NCBI GenBank assembly: GCA_046309815.1 | Contig: JBKCOJ010000010.1 | Coordinates: forward strand, 142,442-206,441 | From: CAITNM01 sp021298215 | GTDB taxonomy: Bacteria; Pseudomonadota; Alphaproteobacteria; Paracaedibacterales; CAITNM01 | Direction of reading: 5' to 3' | Length of the DNA stretch: 64,000 nt | Shown here: positions 1 through 8,377 of the stretch, piece by piece | Numbering within the stretch: the stretch's first letter is position 1 | How the letters are laid out: each line of letters starts with the position of its first letter | Notes under the pieces: generated by a model | What the model saw: the letters and a program-made list of their open reading frames with translations, nothing else | The model's database searches: none | What the model was told of the DNA's origin: nothing | Position numbers and translations under genes: made by a program

Positions 1-1088
1 AGGAAATGAACTTGTTCACTTTTTTCGTCGTTAGCGTTGATCGTATTAATAAGCTTTACTTTTGCTTCTGTTAAAGTGCCTGTTTTATCTGTGCATAAAA
101 TATTCATGCCGCCTAAGTCGTGAATAGCAGAAAGACGTTTAACAATAACGTGCTTTTTGGCCATTTTTTTAGCTCCTCTTGCCAGCGCTACAGACATAAC
201 CATGGGCAAAAATTCGGGTGTCATACCAACCGCTAAAGCAAGACTAAATAAAACGGTTTCTAGCCATGAACGATGAAAATAAAAATTTACCATCAGCACA
301 AAAAAAACCAAAAAAATGGTTATTTTCATCAAAAGTAACCCCAATTTTCTTGTCGCAATTTCAAAAGATGAAGGAGAATGATCTTCTTTTAAAGGCTCAG
401 ATATCTTATTGATATAAGTTTTATAGCCGGTGGCACAAACCACCATACGTGCTTCACCGCTAACAACAGATGTCCCCATGAAAACGCTGTTAACAGCGTT
501 TTCCAGATTTATTGTCGAAGGAACTAGTGAAGTAGTAGATAAATCAAAAGCATTTTTCTCAACAGGAAAGCTTTCTCCCGTTAATATTGCCTGATTAACG
601 AATAAATGATTTTCCCAGAACAACCTTCCATCTGCTGGAACCATATCTCCAGCTTTTAAATATACTATGTCACCAGGTACGAGATTTTTGTTTTTTATAA
701 TATTAATAGTGTTATCTCGTAAGACTTTTGTCTTCAGCGAGATAGATTCTTGTAGTTTTTTGACAGCTTGATTTGATGAGTATTCTTGAAAGAAATCAAG
801 TGAGATACCCAAGCTGATAATAATAATGATAATAAGGCAATCCCATTTTTGATCTAAAACAAAAGCAATAAAACAGATAATCAAAAGCAAAATAACTAAT
901 GGATTTTTAAATCGACGCAATAAAAGGTGAGCGATGGTTGTTTTTTTTTCGATCTGTAAGGTATTCTTTCCAACAATTTTTAAACGCTTAAGAGCTGCTG
1001 TTTGAGCTAATCCTGTTGTGCTGGTTTCTAACTTTTTTAAAATTTCTGAAAGGGATGAATTCCAAAAATCAGGAGAAACAGATTGCAT
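1..1088 (-). CDS. mgtA: MgtA-like P-type (P3B) cation ATPase, 3' end cut by window
   Basis: The gene runs leftwards and is open at the window edge, so only about 362 N-terminal residues are visible. These include an N-terminal cation-ATPase region, the first membrane hairpin (about 62-100), the actuator-domain TGES motif (170-173), a TPEFLPM membrane motif (290-296) and the phosphorylation motif DKTGT with the acceptor Asp at 334. The TPEFLPM/DKTGTLT pairing resembles MgtA/MgtB magnesium importers rather than Ca2+ or heavy-metal pumps. The start at 1088 has AAGAAGG six bases upstream. It lies 42 bases downstream of the Hsp20 gene on the same strand, so the two are probably co-transcribed. The nucleotide-binding domain and C-terminal membrane segments lie outside the window. 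Magnesium as substrate is inferred from family resemblance. Confidence 0.8.
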   Translation of the reverse strand, partial: MQSVSPDFWNSSLSEILKKLETSTTGLAQTAALKRLKIVGKNTLQIEKKTTIAHLLLRRFKNPLVILLLIICFIAFVLDQKWDCLIIIIIISLGISLDFFQEYSSNQAVKKLQESISLKTKVLRDNTINIIKNKNLVPGDIVYLKAGDMVPADGRLFWENHLFVNQAILTGESFPVEKNAFDLSTTSLVPSTINLENAVNSVFMGTSVVSGEARMVVCATGYKTYINKISEPLKEDHSPSSFEIATRKLGLLLMKITIFLVFFVLMVNFYFHRSWLETVLFSLALAVGMTPEFLPMVMSVALARGAKKMAKKHVIVKRLSAIHDLGGMNILCTDKTGTLTEAKVKLINTINANDEKSEQVHF

Positions 1089-1130
1089 AAAAAACCTTCT
1101 TTCCTCCTGATTTTATTCAAGCTAAATTGT

Positions 1131-1613
1131 TTATTGGCCTTTATGAACAGTAACTTTTTTTATTTTTTCTTTATTTTCTGCGGTTTTAGCGATATATATT
1201 TTTAAAATCCCATTTTTGATCTTAGCGTCAATATCTTCCACATTGGCATCATAAGGTAAGGTAATACTTCTTCCAAATGATCCTTGAATGCACTCTCTAA
1301 GGTGATAGTTCTCTTTATCTTCTTTTTTTTCACTGCTTTTTGTTGCATAGATATGCAGTTCATTATTAGCAATGGAAACATCAACATCTTTCTCTTCAAC
1401 ACCAGGGAGCTCGGCTGTTATTTCATACTGTTTTTCTTTTTCTTTAATATTAATACTAGGTGTTAAAAACTCGTTATCTATTATATTCAATGGAAATCTA
1501 TCTCTGAAATTTTCGAAAATACGGTTGATCTCATTATGAAGGCTTAAGAAAGAATCTTTGTTGTGTGGCTGGGGTAAATTTTTCCAAAAAGGTGTTAGCC
1601 AATTCTTCTTCAT
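1131..1613 (-). CDS. Hsp20/alpha-crystallin family small heat-shock protein
   Basis: This is a 160-residue ATP-independent holdase chaperone, the usual size for bacterial small heat-shock proteins. After an N-terminal arm it shows the alpha-crystallin core: INIKEKEKQYEITAELPGV with the conserved ELPGV, then a DVDVSIANNELHIYA strand pair, and near the end a GILKIYIAK strand. An in-frame ATG lies upstream at 1676, but the start at 1613 has a strong AAGGAGG ribosome site a few bases before it and begins with a normal MKKNW N-terminus, so it is preferred. It is the first gene of a likely two-gene unit with the P-type ATPase. No heat-shock operator was recognised upstream. Function is secure at family level; clients are unknown. 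Confidence 0.9.
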   Translation of the reverse strand: MKKNWLTPFWKNLPQPHNKDSFLSLHNEINRIFENFRDRFPLNIIDNEFLTPSINIKEKEKQYEITAELPGVEEKDVDVSIANNELHIYATKSSEKKEDKENYHLRECIQGSFGRSITLPYDANVEDIDAKIKNGILKIYIAKTAENKEKIKKVTVHKGQ

Positions 1614-1824
1614 ATTCTCCTCCTTCTTTTTCTCAGATTTGAACATTTTGATCTGCAAAAAATCAACACAGATCAACTTTCTTATAACTTACATCAAAAT
1701 AAAAATCTAGTTTTAAGAATACGCGCTTCAAGAAGGTTATTGCCAATTTAAATATCATGCCCCCCTCTTGCATTTACGCGTAATTACGATAGGGTAGAAT
1801 CAAATTTTCTAACATTTTATTTTC

Positions 1825-4497
1825 ATGACGTTGCATCTTGTTGATGGTTCTGGTTACATCTTTCGTGCTTATTACGCATTACCCCCTTTAACAAGTCCCA
1901 AAGGAGTACCAGTTGGCGCTGTGTATGGGTTTTGCAATATGCTGTATCGCCTTATTGAAAAAGTTGATAGCAATAGGTTGCTGGTCATTTTTGATGCAGG
2001 ACGTAAAACGTTTCGTCAAGACATTTATCCTGACTATAAAGCGCACCGACCGCCACCACCAGATGATTTGATTCCTCAGTTCTCTCTTATACGTGAAGCA
2101 TGCGAGGCCTTTGGTGTGCCATCGGTTGAACTGCCTGGTTTTGAGGCGGATGATCTCATTGCATCTTATGCGAAAACAACCGTTGAAAGGGGCGATAAGG
2201 CCCAGATTATTTCAGCTGATAAAGATCTCATGCAGCTGCTACGGCCAGGCATTACGATGTGGGATCCTATCAAAAATAGGACTATTGATGATAAAATTGT
2301 TTTTGAAAAATTTGGTGTGACGCCAGATAAAGTTATTGATGTGCAGGCCCTTTGTGGTGATAGCAGTGATAATATTCCTGGCGTTCCAGGATTTGGGCCG
2401 AAAACATCAGCTGAATTAATCCAAGCGTTCGGAAGCTTAGAGAATCTTCTAGAAAATATTACCGAAGTTAAACAACCAAGACGTCGTGATCTTTTAACAC
2501 AGCATGCTGAATTAGCGCGTATTTCAAAACGTTTGGTAACGCTTGATGATAGTGCACCACTCCCTGTTGCCTATGGAGAAATAGCTCCTGTTGTTGCCGA
2601 TTTTGAAAAACGAGATTCGTTCTTAAAAGATCTTGGCTTTTTAAGTTTGATGAAACGTTTACAAATGGCTGATAGCAACACAAGTAGCAAAGCAGCAGAG
2701 TATGTCTGTGTCACAAATGTTGATGTGCTAAGGCAATGGGTAAACGAAGCACAAGGTGCTGGAAAAATTGTCATTGATTGTGAAACAACCTCGCTTAATG
2801 CTATGCAGGCAAAGCTTGTTGGCATAGCGCTGGGGTTGCCAAGCCTTAATGGCTATAGAGCAGCATACCTTCCTCTTGCTCATCAAGAAGGCACCCAGCA
2901 GATTTCTTTGGATGTTGCAAGAAATGTATTGCAACCACTTTTTGCAAACCCTGCAATCATGAAAATTGGCCATAACCTTAAATATGATTTGCTCGTTTTA
3001 CGTCAGCATGGATTTGAGGTGGCAACCGTTGATGACACGATGCTGATGTCCTATGCCTTGCATGCTGGGGAGCATGGTCACTCGATGGATGAGTTAGCTC
3101 TTAAATACCTGGATAGGACAACAATTACTTTTGCTGAAGTGGCAGGAAAAGGCAAAGCGCAGAAAACTTTTGATATGGTAAGTATTCCAGACGCCACAAA
3201 ATATGCTGCTGAAGATGCTGAAATCACCGGTCTTTTGTGTAATCACTTCAAGCCAGAGCTAAGCACAAACCAGGTGAGTAGCGTTTACGAATTAACGGAA
3301 AAACCACTTATCCCCGTGATTGTTTCCATGGAAGAAGCAGGTATTTGTGTTGATACAAATCAACTGCAGCACTTAGGACAGGATTTCTCGGCGCGTTTAG
3401 CAAGTCTAACCCAAGAAATTTATGCTTTGGCTGGTTGTGAATTTAATATTGCATCGCCTTCGCAACTGGGAGAAATTCTCTATGAAAAACATCAAATGCC
3501 AGGCGGTAAAAAAACTAAAACAGGAAGCTACAGTACTGATGTAGATGTGTTGGAAAAGCTGGTGATGCAAGGATTTGATCTTCCTAAAAAAGTGCTGGAA
3601 TGGCGTGCGTTAGCAAAATTAAATTCTACCTATGTCGAAGGTCTTTTAAGCGCCATTAATCCAACAACAGGGCGTGTGCATACTAGCTATTCGATGGTTG
3701 GTGCTGCAACAGGGAGGTTATCATCGTCTGATCCCAATTTACAAAATATTCCCATCAAAAGCGAAGACGGACGAAAAATTCGCCAGGCCTTTATTGCAAA
3801 GCCAGGTCATAAGCTTGTGAGTCTTGATTACTCACAAATTGAGCTGCGTCTTCTTGCTCACTTCGCGGATGTTCCAACCTTGCAAGATGCCTTTTTAAAA
3901 GGCGAAGATATTCATACGCGTACCGCTTGTGATGTATTTGGCGTAACGCCGGATCAAGTGGATGCAGGTCTTCGTAGACGCGCAAAGACGATAAATTTTG
4001 GCATTATTTATGGTATTAGTGCGTTTGGACTTGCCAAACAGCTTAGCGTTTCTAATCAAGAAGCAAGTCAAATGATTAATGCGTACTTTGAGCGTTATCC
4101 CGGTATCGATGTATACATTAGAAGCAGCCAGCGTCAAGCGCGAGAGCAAGGCTTTGTGACAACACTTATGGGGCGTAAGGTCCACACAGTAGGAATTTTG
4201 GACAAGAATGGAATGGTGCGCCAATTTGCAGAGCGCCAGGCAACGAATGCGCCTTTACAAGGTAGTAATGCAGATATCATTAAGCGTGCCATGATAAAAA
4301 TTCATAATTTTTTGAAGTTCCACCAAACAAAGCTATTGTTACAAGTTCATGATGAATTAGTGTTTGAAGTGCCTGAAAATGAGCAAGAACAAGTTGTGCC
4401 AAAGCTCAAAGGGATCATGGAAAATATTGTTCAATTAAAAGTTCCATTGGTGGTGGGCGTAGGCATGGGTGATAATTGGGAGGCGGCACATGGGTAA
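1825..4497 (+). CDS. polA: DNA polymerase I
   Basis: Full-length 890-residue DNA polymerase I for gap filling, RNA primer removal and repair synthesis. Domains in order are a 5'-nuclease domain (about 1-290, starting LHLVDGSGYIFRAYYALPPL), a 3'-5' exonuclease domain (about 300-480) and the family A polymerase domain (about 490-890). The exonuclease keeps its acidic pair (Asp318 and Glu320 in IDCETTSL) and the YAAED motif, so proofreading should be active. Polymerase motifs A (SLDYSQIELR), B (RRAKTINFGIIYG) and C (LQVHDELVFE) are intact. It is followed without a gap by the WG-repeat gene, whose start lies inside the polA stop region. No odd features were seen. Confidence 0.97.
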   Translation: MTLHLVDGSGYIFRAYYALPPLTSPKGVPVGAVYGFCNMLYRLIEKVDSNRLLVIFDAGRKTFRQDIYPDYKAHRPPPPDDLIPQFSLIREACEAFGVPSVELPGFEADDLIASYAKTTVERGDKAQIISADKDLMQLLRPGITMWDPIKNRTIDDKIVFEKFGVTPDKVIDVQALCGDSSDNIPGVPGFGPKTSAELIQAFGSLENLLENITEVKQPRRRDLLTQHAELARISKRLVTLDDSAPLPVAYGEIAPVVADFEKRDSFLKDLGFLSLMKRLQMADSNTSSKAAEYVCVTNVDVLRQWVNEAQGAGKIVIDCETTSLNAMQAKLVGIALGLPSLNGYRAAYLPLAHQEGTQQISLDVARNVLQPLFANPAIMKIGHNLKYDLLVLRQHGFEVATVDDTMLMSYALHAGEHGHSMDELALKYLDRTTITFAEVAGKGKAQKTFDMVSIPDATKYAAEDAEITGLLCNHFKPELSTNQVSSVYELTEKPLIPVIVSMEEAGICVDTNQLQHLGQDFSARLASLTQEIYALAGCEFNIASPSQLGEILYEKHQMPGGKKTKTGSYSTDVDVLEKLVMQGFDLPKKVLEWRALAKLNSTYVEGLLSAINPTTGRVHTSYSMVGAATGRLSSSDPNLQNIPIKSEDGRKIRQAFIAKPGHKLVSLDYSQIELRLLAHFADVPTLQDAFLKGEDIHTRTACDVFGVTPDQVDAGLRRRAKTINFGIIYGISAFGLAKQLSVSNQEASQMINAYFERYPGIDVYIRSSQRQAREQGFVTTLMGRKVHTVGILDKNGMVRQFAERQATNAPLQGSNADIIKRAMIKIHNFLKFHQTKLLLQVHDELVFEVPENEQEQVVPKLKGIMENIVQLKVPLVVGVGMGDNWEAAHG

Positions 4498-5212
4498 AAT
4501 AGTGCTTAAAAATCTACTTTTTATTTTGCTCATTATTCCTTGTTTTACCAAGGAATCTCACAAGAAAGAACCTTTATACACTTTTAAAGACCCGCCAACA
4601 CAATACGTTGGCTTTAAGAATAAAGCAGGAAAGATCATAATCCCTGCTATTTATAAGAGTGTGTATACAAGTTCTAAAGGACCATTTTTTTCTCCGACAA
4701 CAAAGGGATTTCAGTGGGCTTTTGAAAATATAACGCTGGTCAGTAAAGATGGGTGCTATTGGTGGATTGATCGCACCGGAAAAATTTTATATGAATCTTT
4801 TTTCTTCGATAATGGGCCGGATTATTTTCACCAAGGATTATCAAGAATTATAGAAAACGAGAAATTTGGTTTTATCAATCAGCATGGTGTGGCCACAGTG
4901 AAGCCGCAGTATGATTTTGCTTCTCCCTTTTTTCTTATTAATTATGAAGGGAAGATAGATTTCGCAGCAGCGCAAGGTATGGAAGATAAAGGTGGGTATG
5001 CCTATGTTGCACAGGGCTGTTGGTATTCTTATCCTGCTTATACAAAATTTCCAATTGCGCATCGTCGGGTGCCACCTGATGTCTATCCTGAAATTGTAGG
5101 GGGTAAATGGGGAGTGATTTCTACTAAAGGTGAAATAGTAGTAGAACTTACACATGATTCCTCCGAAGCAGCTTTTGATGTCTTGAAAGATGTTGTTAAG
5201 AAGAAGGTATAG
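4490..5212 (+). CDS. exported WG-repeat protein
   Basis: This 240-residue protein has an N-terminal Sec signal peptide (KIVLKNLLFILLIIPCF) and no close functional assignment. The mature part carries degenerate WG (KWG-type) repeats: VGFKNKAGKIIIPAIYKSV, WWIDRTGKILYESF, FGFINQHGVATVKPQYDFA and KWGVISTKGEIVVEL. WG repeats form beta-rich structures of unknown role in many bacteria and often occur in exported proteins. The start at 4490 overlaps the end of polA by 8 bases and has GGGAGG six bases upstream; an upstream in-frame ATG at 4469 lacks this. Coupled translation with polA is likely. Family assignment is moderately secure and function is unknown. Confidence 0.75.
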   Translation: MGKIVLKNLLFILLIIPCFTKESHKKEPLYTFKDPPTQYVGFKNKAGKIIIPAIYKSVYTSSKGPFFSPTTKGFQWAFENITLVSKDGCYWWIDRTGKILYESFFFDNGPDYFHQGLSRIIENEKFGFINQHGVATVKPQYDFASPFFLINYEGKIDFAAAQGMEDKGGYAYVAQGCWYSYPAYTKFPIAHRRVPPDVYPEIVGGKWGVISTKGEIVVELTHDSSEAAFDVLKDVVKKKV

Positions 5213-5227
5213 AGGTTGTAATATTTA

Positions 5228-6331
5228 ATGACCCCCATCTCCCTCTATATCCACTGGCCATTTTGTCTGTCCAAGTGCCCATATTGTGATTTCAATAGTC
5301 ATGTTCGTGAATCTTATCAAGAGGCTGAGTGGCAGCAGGCGTTATGCGAAGAACTTCGGCGCATTCATGCGTTGATTGGTCCAAGACAACTCGTCACCAT
5401 TTTCTTTGGTGGCGGTACCCCTTCACTCATGCAGCCAAAAACTGTGGAAGCAATTATTAAGGAAGCGACGCAACTATGGCAAACGTCCTCTAATCTTGAA
5501 GTAACTCTTGAGGCAAATCCTAATAGTGTAGAGGTTGAAAAATTCCAACAACTTGCAAGTGCAGGCGTGAATCGCATCTCCATTGGTGTGCAGTCTGTGC
5601 GTGCTGAACGTCTCAAAAATTTAGGTCGCAAACACAGCGTCGAAGAAGCAATTCGTGCTATTCACACAGCGCAGTCTATTTTTAAGCGTGTTAGTTTTGA
5701 TCTCATTTACGCAACACCTAATCAAAGCTTGGCAGAATGGGAGCAGGAACTAGAAGAAGCACTGCAATTTGGTACCGAGCATTTATCTTTATACCAACTC
5801 ACCATTGAACCTAACACTGCATTTGAACGTCTTCATGCGCAAGGCGAATTAATTCTGCCAGTTGATGATCTCGCTGCTGATATGTATGAGTTAACTAATG
5901 CAAAATGTGCAGCAAATGGCTTACATGCTTACGAAGTTTCAAACTATGCGAAATTAGGTGCTGAATGCCAGCATAACTTAACCTATTGGCGCTATGGCGA
6001 GTACATAGGGGTGGGGCCAGGAGCTCACGGGCGATTGATAATGGATGGCAAACGTTTTGCTACTAAACAATACCGCACACCAGAGCGCTGGCTTAAAGAA
6101 TCTATTCGCGATGAAGAGTGCTTGGAATTATCTGCTAATGAACAAGAGCAAGAACGAGTACTCATGGGGCTACGTACAACAGAAGGCATCTCTTGGCAAA
6201 AACCAATTTCATCTAAAATTCAAACGCTGATTGATGGGGAATTTTTATTGAACAAAGATAAGAGGCTCATAGCAACTCCAAAAGGCCGATTAAGCCTACA
6301 AGCCGTTTTGCGATTTGGATTTGGCGAATAG
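5228..6331 (+). CDS. hemW: HemW-like radical SAM protein (CPDH-related)
   Basis: 367 residues, the usual HemW length. The N-terminus holds the radical SAM cluster motif CLSKCPYCDF (CxxxCxxC), followed by IFFGGGTPSLM and the later GVQSV segment. The family was long annotated as oxygen-independent coproporphyrinogen oxidase, but HemW is better described as a haem-binding, haem-trafficking radical SAM protein. The cysteine layout CxxxCxxC followed by F rather than C fits HemW rather than HemN. It follows the WG-repeat gene by 15 bases. The start at 5228 has only a weak ribosome site (GAGG further upstream). The assignment rests on the motifs and overall sequence style. Confidence 0.9.
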   Translation: MTPISLYIHWPFCLSKCPYCDFNSHVRESYQEAEWQQALCEELRRIHALIGPRQLVTIFFGGGTPSLMQPKTVEAIIKEATQLWQTSSNLEVTLEANPNSVEVEKFQQLASAGVNRISIGVQSVRAERLKNLGRKHSVEEAIRAIHTAQSIFKRVSFDLIYATPNQSLAEWEQELEEALQFGTEHLSLYQLTIEPNTAFERLHAQGELILPVDDLAADMYELTNAKCAANGLHAYEVSNYAKLGAECQHNLTYWRYGEYIGVGPGAHGRLIMDGKRFATKQYRTPERWLKESIRDEECLELSANEQEQERVLMGLRTTEGISWQKPISSKIQTLIDGEFLLNKDKRLIATPKGRLSLQAVLRFGFGE

Positions 6332-6341
6332 AAAATCTATT

Positions 6342-6415
6342 TGGCTGGGGGACCTGGATTCGAACCAGAGTTGCCCGGTCCAGAGCCGGGAGTTCTACCG
6401 CTAAACTATCCCCCA
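6342..6415 (-). tRNA. tRNA-Gln (anticodon CUG)
   Basis: A 74-nt cloverleaf on the minus strand with the 3' CCA encoded. The acceptor stem TGGGGGA pairs fully with TCCCCCA, the anticodon stem is CCCGG/CCGGG, and the seven-base loop CTCTGGA gives anticodon CTG, reading CAG. The T arm contains TTCGAAT. The discriminator base is G, as expected for glutamine. It lies antisense between hemW and ppx, which are both on the plus strand. Confidence 0.95.
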
Positions 6416-6495
6416 GCAGTACATATTCTTACTATCATATTATGGTGATAGAGTGTAAGATATAAAAAAAAGTAAATATAAAAAGAAATGTATAA

Positions 6496-7587
6496 ATGTC
6501 TGGGTATGATGTTCAAAAACAACACCACGAGGAGTTTCGACCGCTAGAATGTGATGGCCATCACCCGATCATTGCGGCGATTGATCTAGGCACTAATTCT
6601 TGTCGCTTATTGGTTGCGCGCGTAAATGTTGCCGGTGTTCGCACGAATTATTTTAGAAGTCGCCCAAAACCAGTTTCATGGAAGGTTATTGATTCTTTTG
6701 CAAAGGTTGTACGCCTTGGTGAGGGATTGCATAGCAATGGTGAATTATCTGAAGATGCGATGGATCGTGCAATGGAGGCTCTTTCTGTTTGTCGAAAAAA
6801 ATTAGATCGTTATCATCTGCATAGCTTGCGTGTCGTTGCTACAGAAGCTTGTAGGCGTGCCAGTAATAACCATGTGTTGGTTGATCGGGCCAAAAAAGAA
6901 TTAGATTTTGACATTGAAATTATTAATGCGGAAGAAGAAGCAAGCCTTGCTCTCAAGGGCTGTTCGGCAATGCTGAACCCACATATACCTTATGGAATTG
7001 TTTTTGATATAGGCGGGGGAAGCACTGAGGTTATTCTTGTTAAACTCAAGAAGAGTTCAAAACGTCAACCAGGCTATGCAGTGCCGTTTGATGAAATTGA
7101 TTCAATTTCAGTGCCTTATGGAGTGGTTACAACTACCGAAGCTGTTGGTATGCCTTTAGAAACTGAAGAATCCCATAAATTTTTACAAGGTAAAATTTTT
7201 GAAAGATTAGGCGGCTTTGTTGAGCGAAATAATATTAAGAAGCTTATAGAAAAAGAAGAATTACAAATTACCGGAAGCTCAGGAACGGTGACAACTCTAG
7301 CGGCCCTTCATTTAGGGCTTGAGCATTATGATCGACGTGTTATTGATGGAATGTCTATTTTGTATTCCGATTTATATAATGTGATAAGTCGTATTTTAAA
7401 AATGACGCGCGAAGAGCGTCTTGATCAATCAAACATTGGATTTAGCAGAGCCGACTATGTGTTAACCGGCTCAAATATCTTGAAAGCGATATGTGATGCT
7501 CTCCCCCTTAAAACAATGAAAATTGCAGATCGCGGTGTACGAGAGGGAATTCTTATCGATTTAATGTTAGAAGTGATCAAGGTGTAA
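6496..7587 (+). CDS. ppx: Ppx/GppA family phosphatase
   Basis: A 363-residue member of the exopolyphosphatase/guanosine pentaphosphatase family (ASKHA fold). Visible motifs are the phosphate-1 loop IAAIDLGTNSCRLLVA, the EEEASLALKG segment with the catalytic glutamate region, and the phosphate-2 loop IVFDIGGGSTEVI. It lacks the C-terminal HD-like domain of the roughly 500-residue E. coli enzymes, as many alphaproteobacterial members do, so polyphosphate versus pppGpp preference cannot be read from the sequence. It stops one base before dapF and is probably co-transcribed with it. Confidence 0.88.
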   Translation: MSGYDVQKQHHEEFRPLECDGHHPIIAAIDLGTNSCRLLVARVNVAGVRTNYFRSRPKPVSWKVIDSFAKVVRLGEGLHSNGELSEDAMDRAMEALSVCRKKLDRYHLHSLRVVATEACRRASNNHVLVDRAKKELDFDIEIINAEEEASLALKGCSAMLNPHIPYGIVFDIGGGSTEVILVKLKKSSKRQPGYAVPFDEIDSISVPYGVVTTTEAVGMPLETEESHKFLQGKIFERLGGFVERNNIKKLIEKEELQITGSSGTVTTLAALHLGLEHYDRRVIDGMSILYSDLYNVISRILKMTREERLDQSNIGFSRADYVLTGSNILKAICDALPLKTMKIADRGVREGILIDLMLEVIKV

Positions 7588-7588
7588 T

Positions 7589-8377
7589 ATGGAATTTATC
7601 AAAGCACAAGGTTTGGGAAATGATTTTGTTATGCTTGTTAATCCAGGCATTCCAGAGGACAATTTTAGCAATTTAAGTCGGCATTTAGCTGACCGTAGAT
7701 ACGGCATTGGCTGCGATCAGGTTGTTATTGCTCAAGAAAATAACGAGCAGATTCGCGTTCGTTTTTTTAATGCAGATGGTTCGGAAGCTGAAAGTTGTGG
7801 TAATGGCAGTCGCTGCATTGCAAAATACCTTATGGAAAAAAAACAGCAAGACTCTATTACTATTGAAACAATCGGCGGAATTTTAAATTGTCAGCAAGAT
7901 GCTGATATGATTAAAGTTCAGATGCCAATACCGACCGTTAAAATACTTGATGGCCCAGAGTCACTAGGACATCTTTCTACGCCAGATGCTGTCGCTGTTC
8001 ACGTTGGGAATCCACATTTAATTTGTTTTGTTGATGATGTTGATTTGGCGTCTCAATATGGTGCAGGGCTTGAAAATCATCCAGGTTTTCCGTTGCGTAC
8101 AAATGTTGATTTTGTAAAAGTTATTGATTCAACACATTTGCAATTAAAAGTTTGGGAACGAGGAACAGGTATTACGCCTGCTTGCGGTAGCGGTGCTTGC
8201 GCAACAGTTGTTGGCGCTTATGCGCATAAATTAGTCGAAAATAAAGTAAAAGTATCTCAAGAGGGTGGCGACTTATGGGTGCAATGGGATGAGAAAGAAT
8301 TGTTTATGATCGGTCCTGCTTCTATTGTTTTTACTGGTAATCTTCCACAACATGATGCGCTCACTGAAAGGTTTTGA
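7589..8377 (+). CDS. dapF: diaminopimelate epimerase
   Basis: 262 residues. It converts LL- to meso-diaminopimelate for peptidoglycan and lysine. Both catalytic cysteines are present, in ESCGNGSRC and in TPACGSGAC, with the N-terminal FIKAQGLGNDF signature. It starts one base after the ppx stop and overlaps the 5' region of recJ. In many Alphaproteobacteria dapF sits directly upstream of mtaB-ftsY; here that pair lies about 24 kb away and dapF is grouped with dapD and dapE. Confidence 0.96.
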   Translation: MEFIKAQGLGNDFVMLVNPGIPEDNFSNLSRHLADRRYGIGCDQVVIAQENNEQIRVRFFNADGSEAESCGNGSRCIAKYLMEKKQQDSITIETIGGILNCQQDADMIKVQMPIPTVKILDGPESLGHLSTPDAVAVHVGNPHLICFVDDVDLASQYGAGLENHPGFPLRTNVDFVKVIDSTHLQLKVWERGTGITPACGSGACATVVGAYAHKLVENKVKVSQEGGDLWVQWDEKELFMIGPASIVFTGNLPQHDALTERF

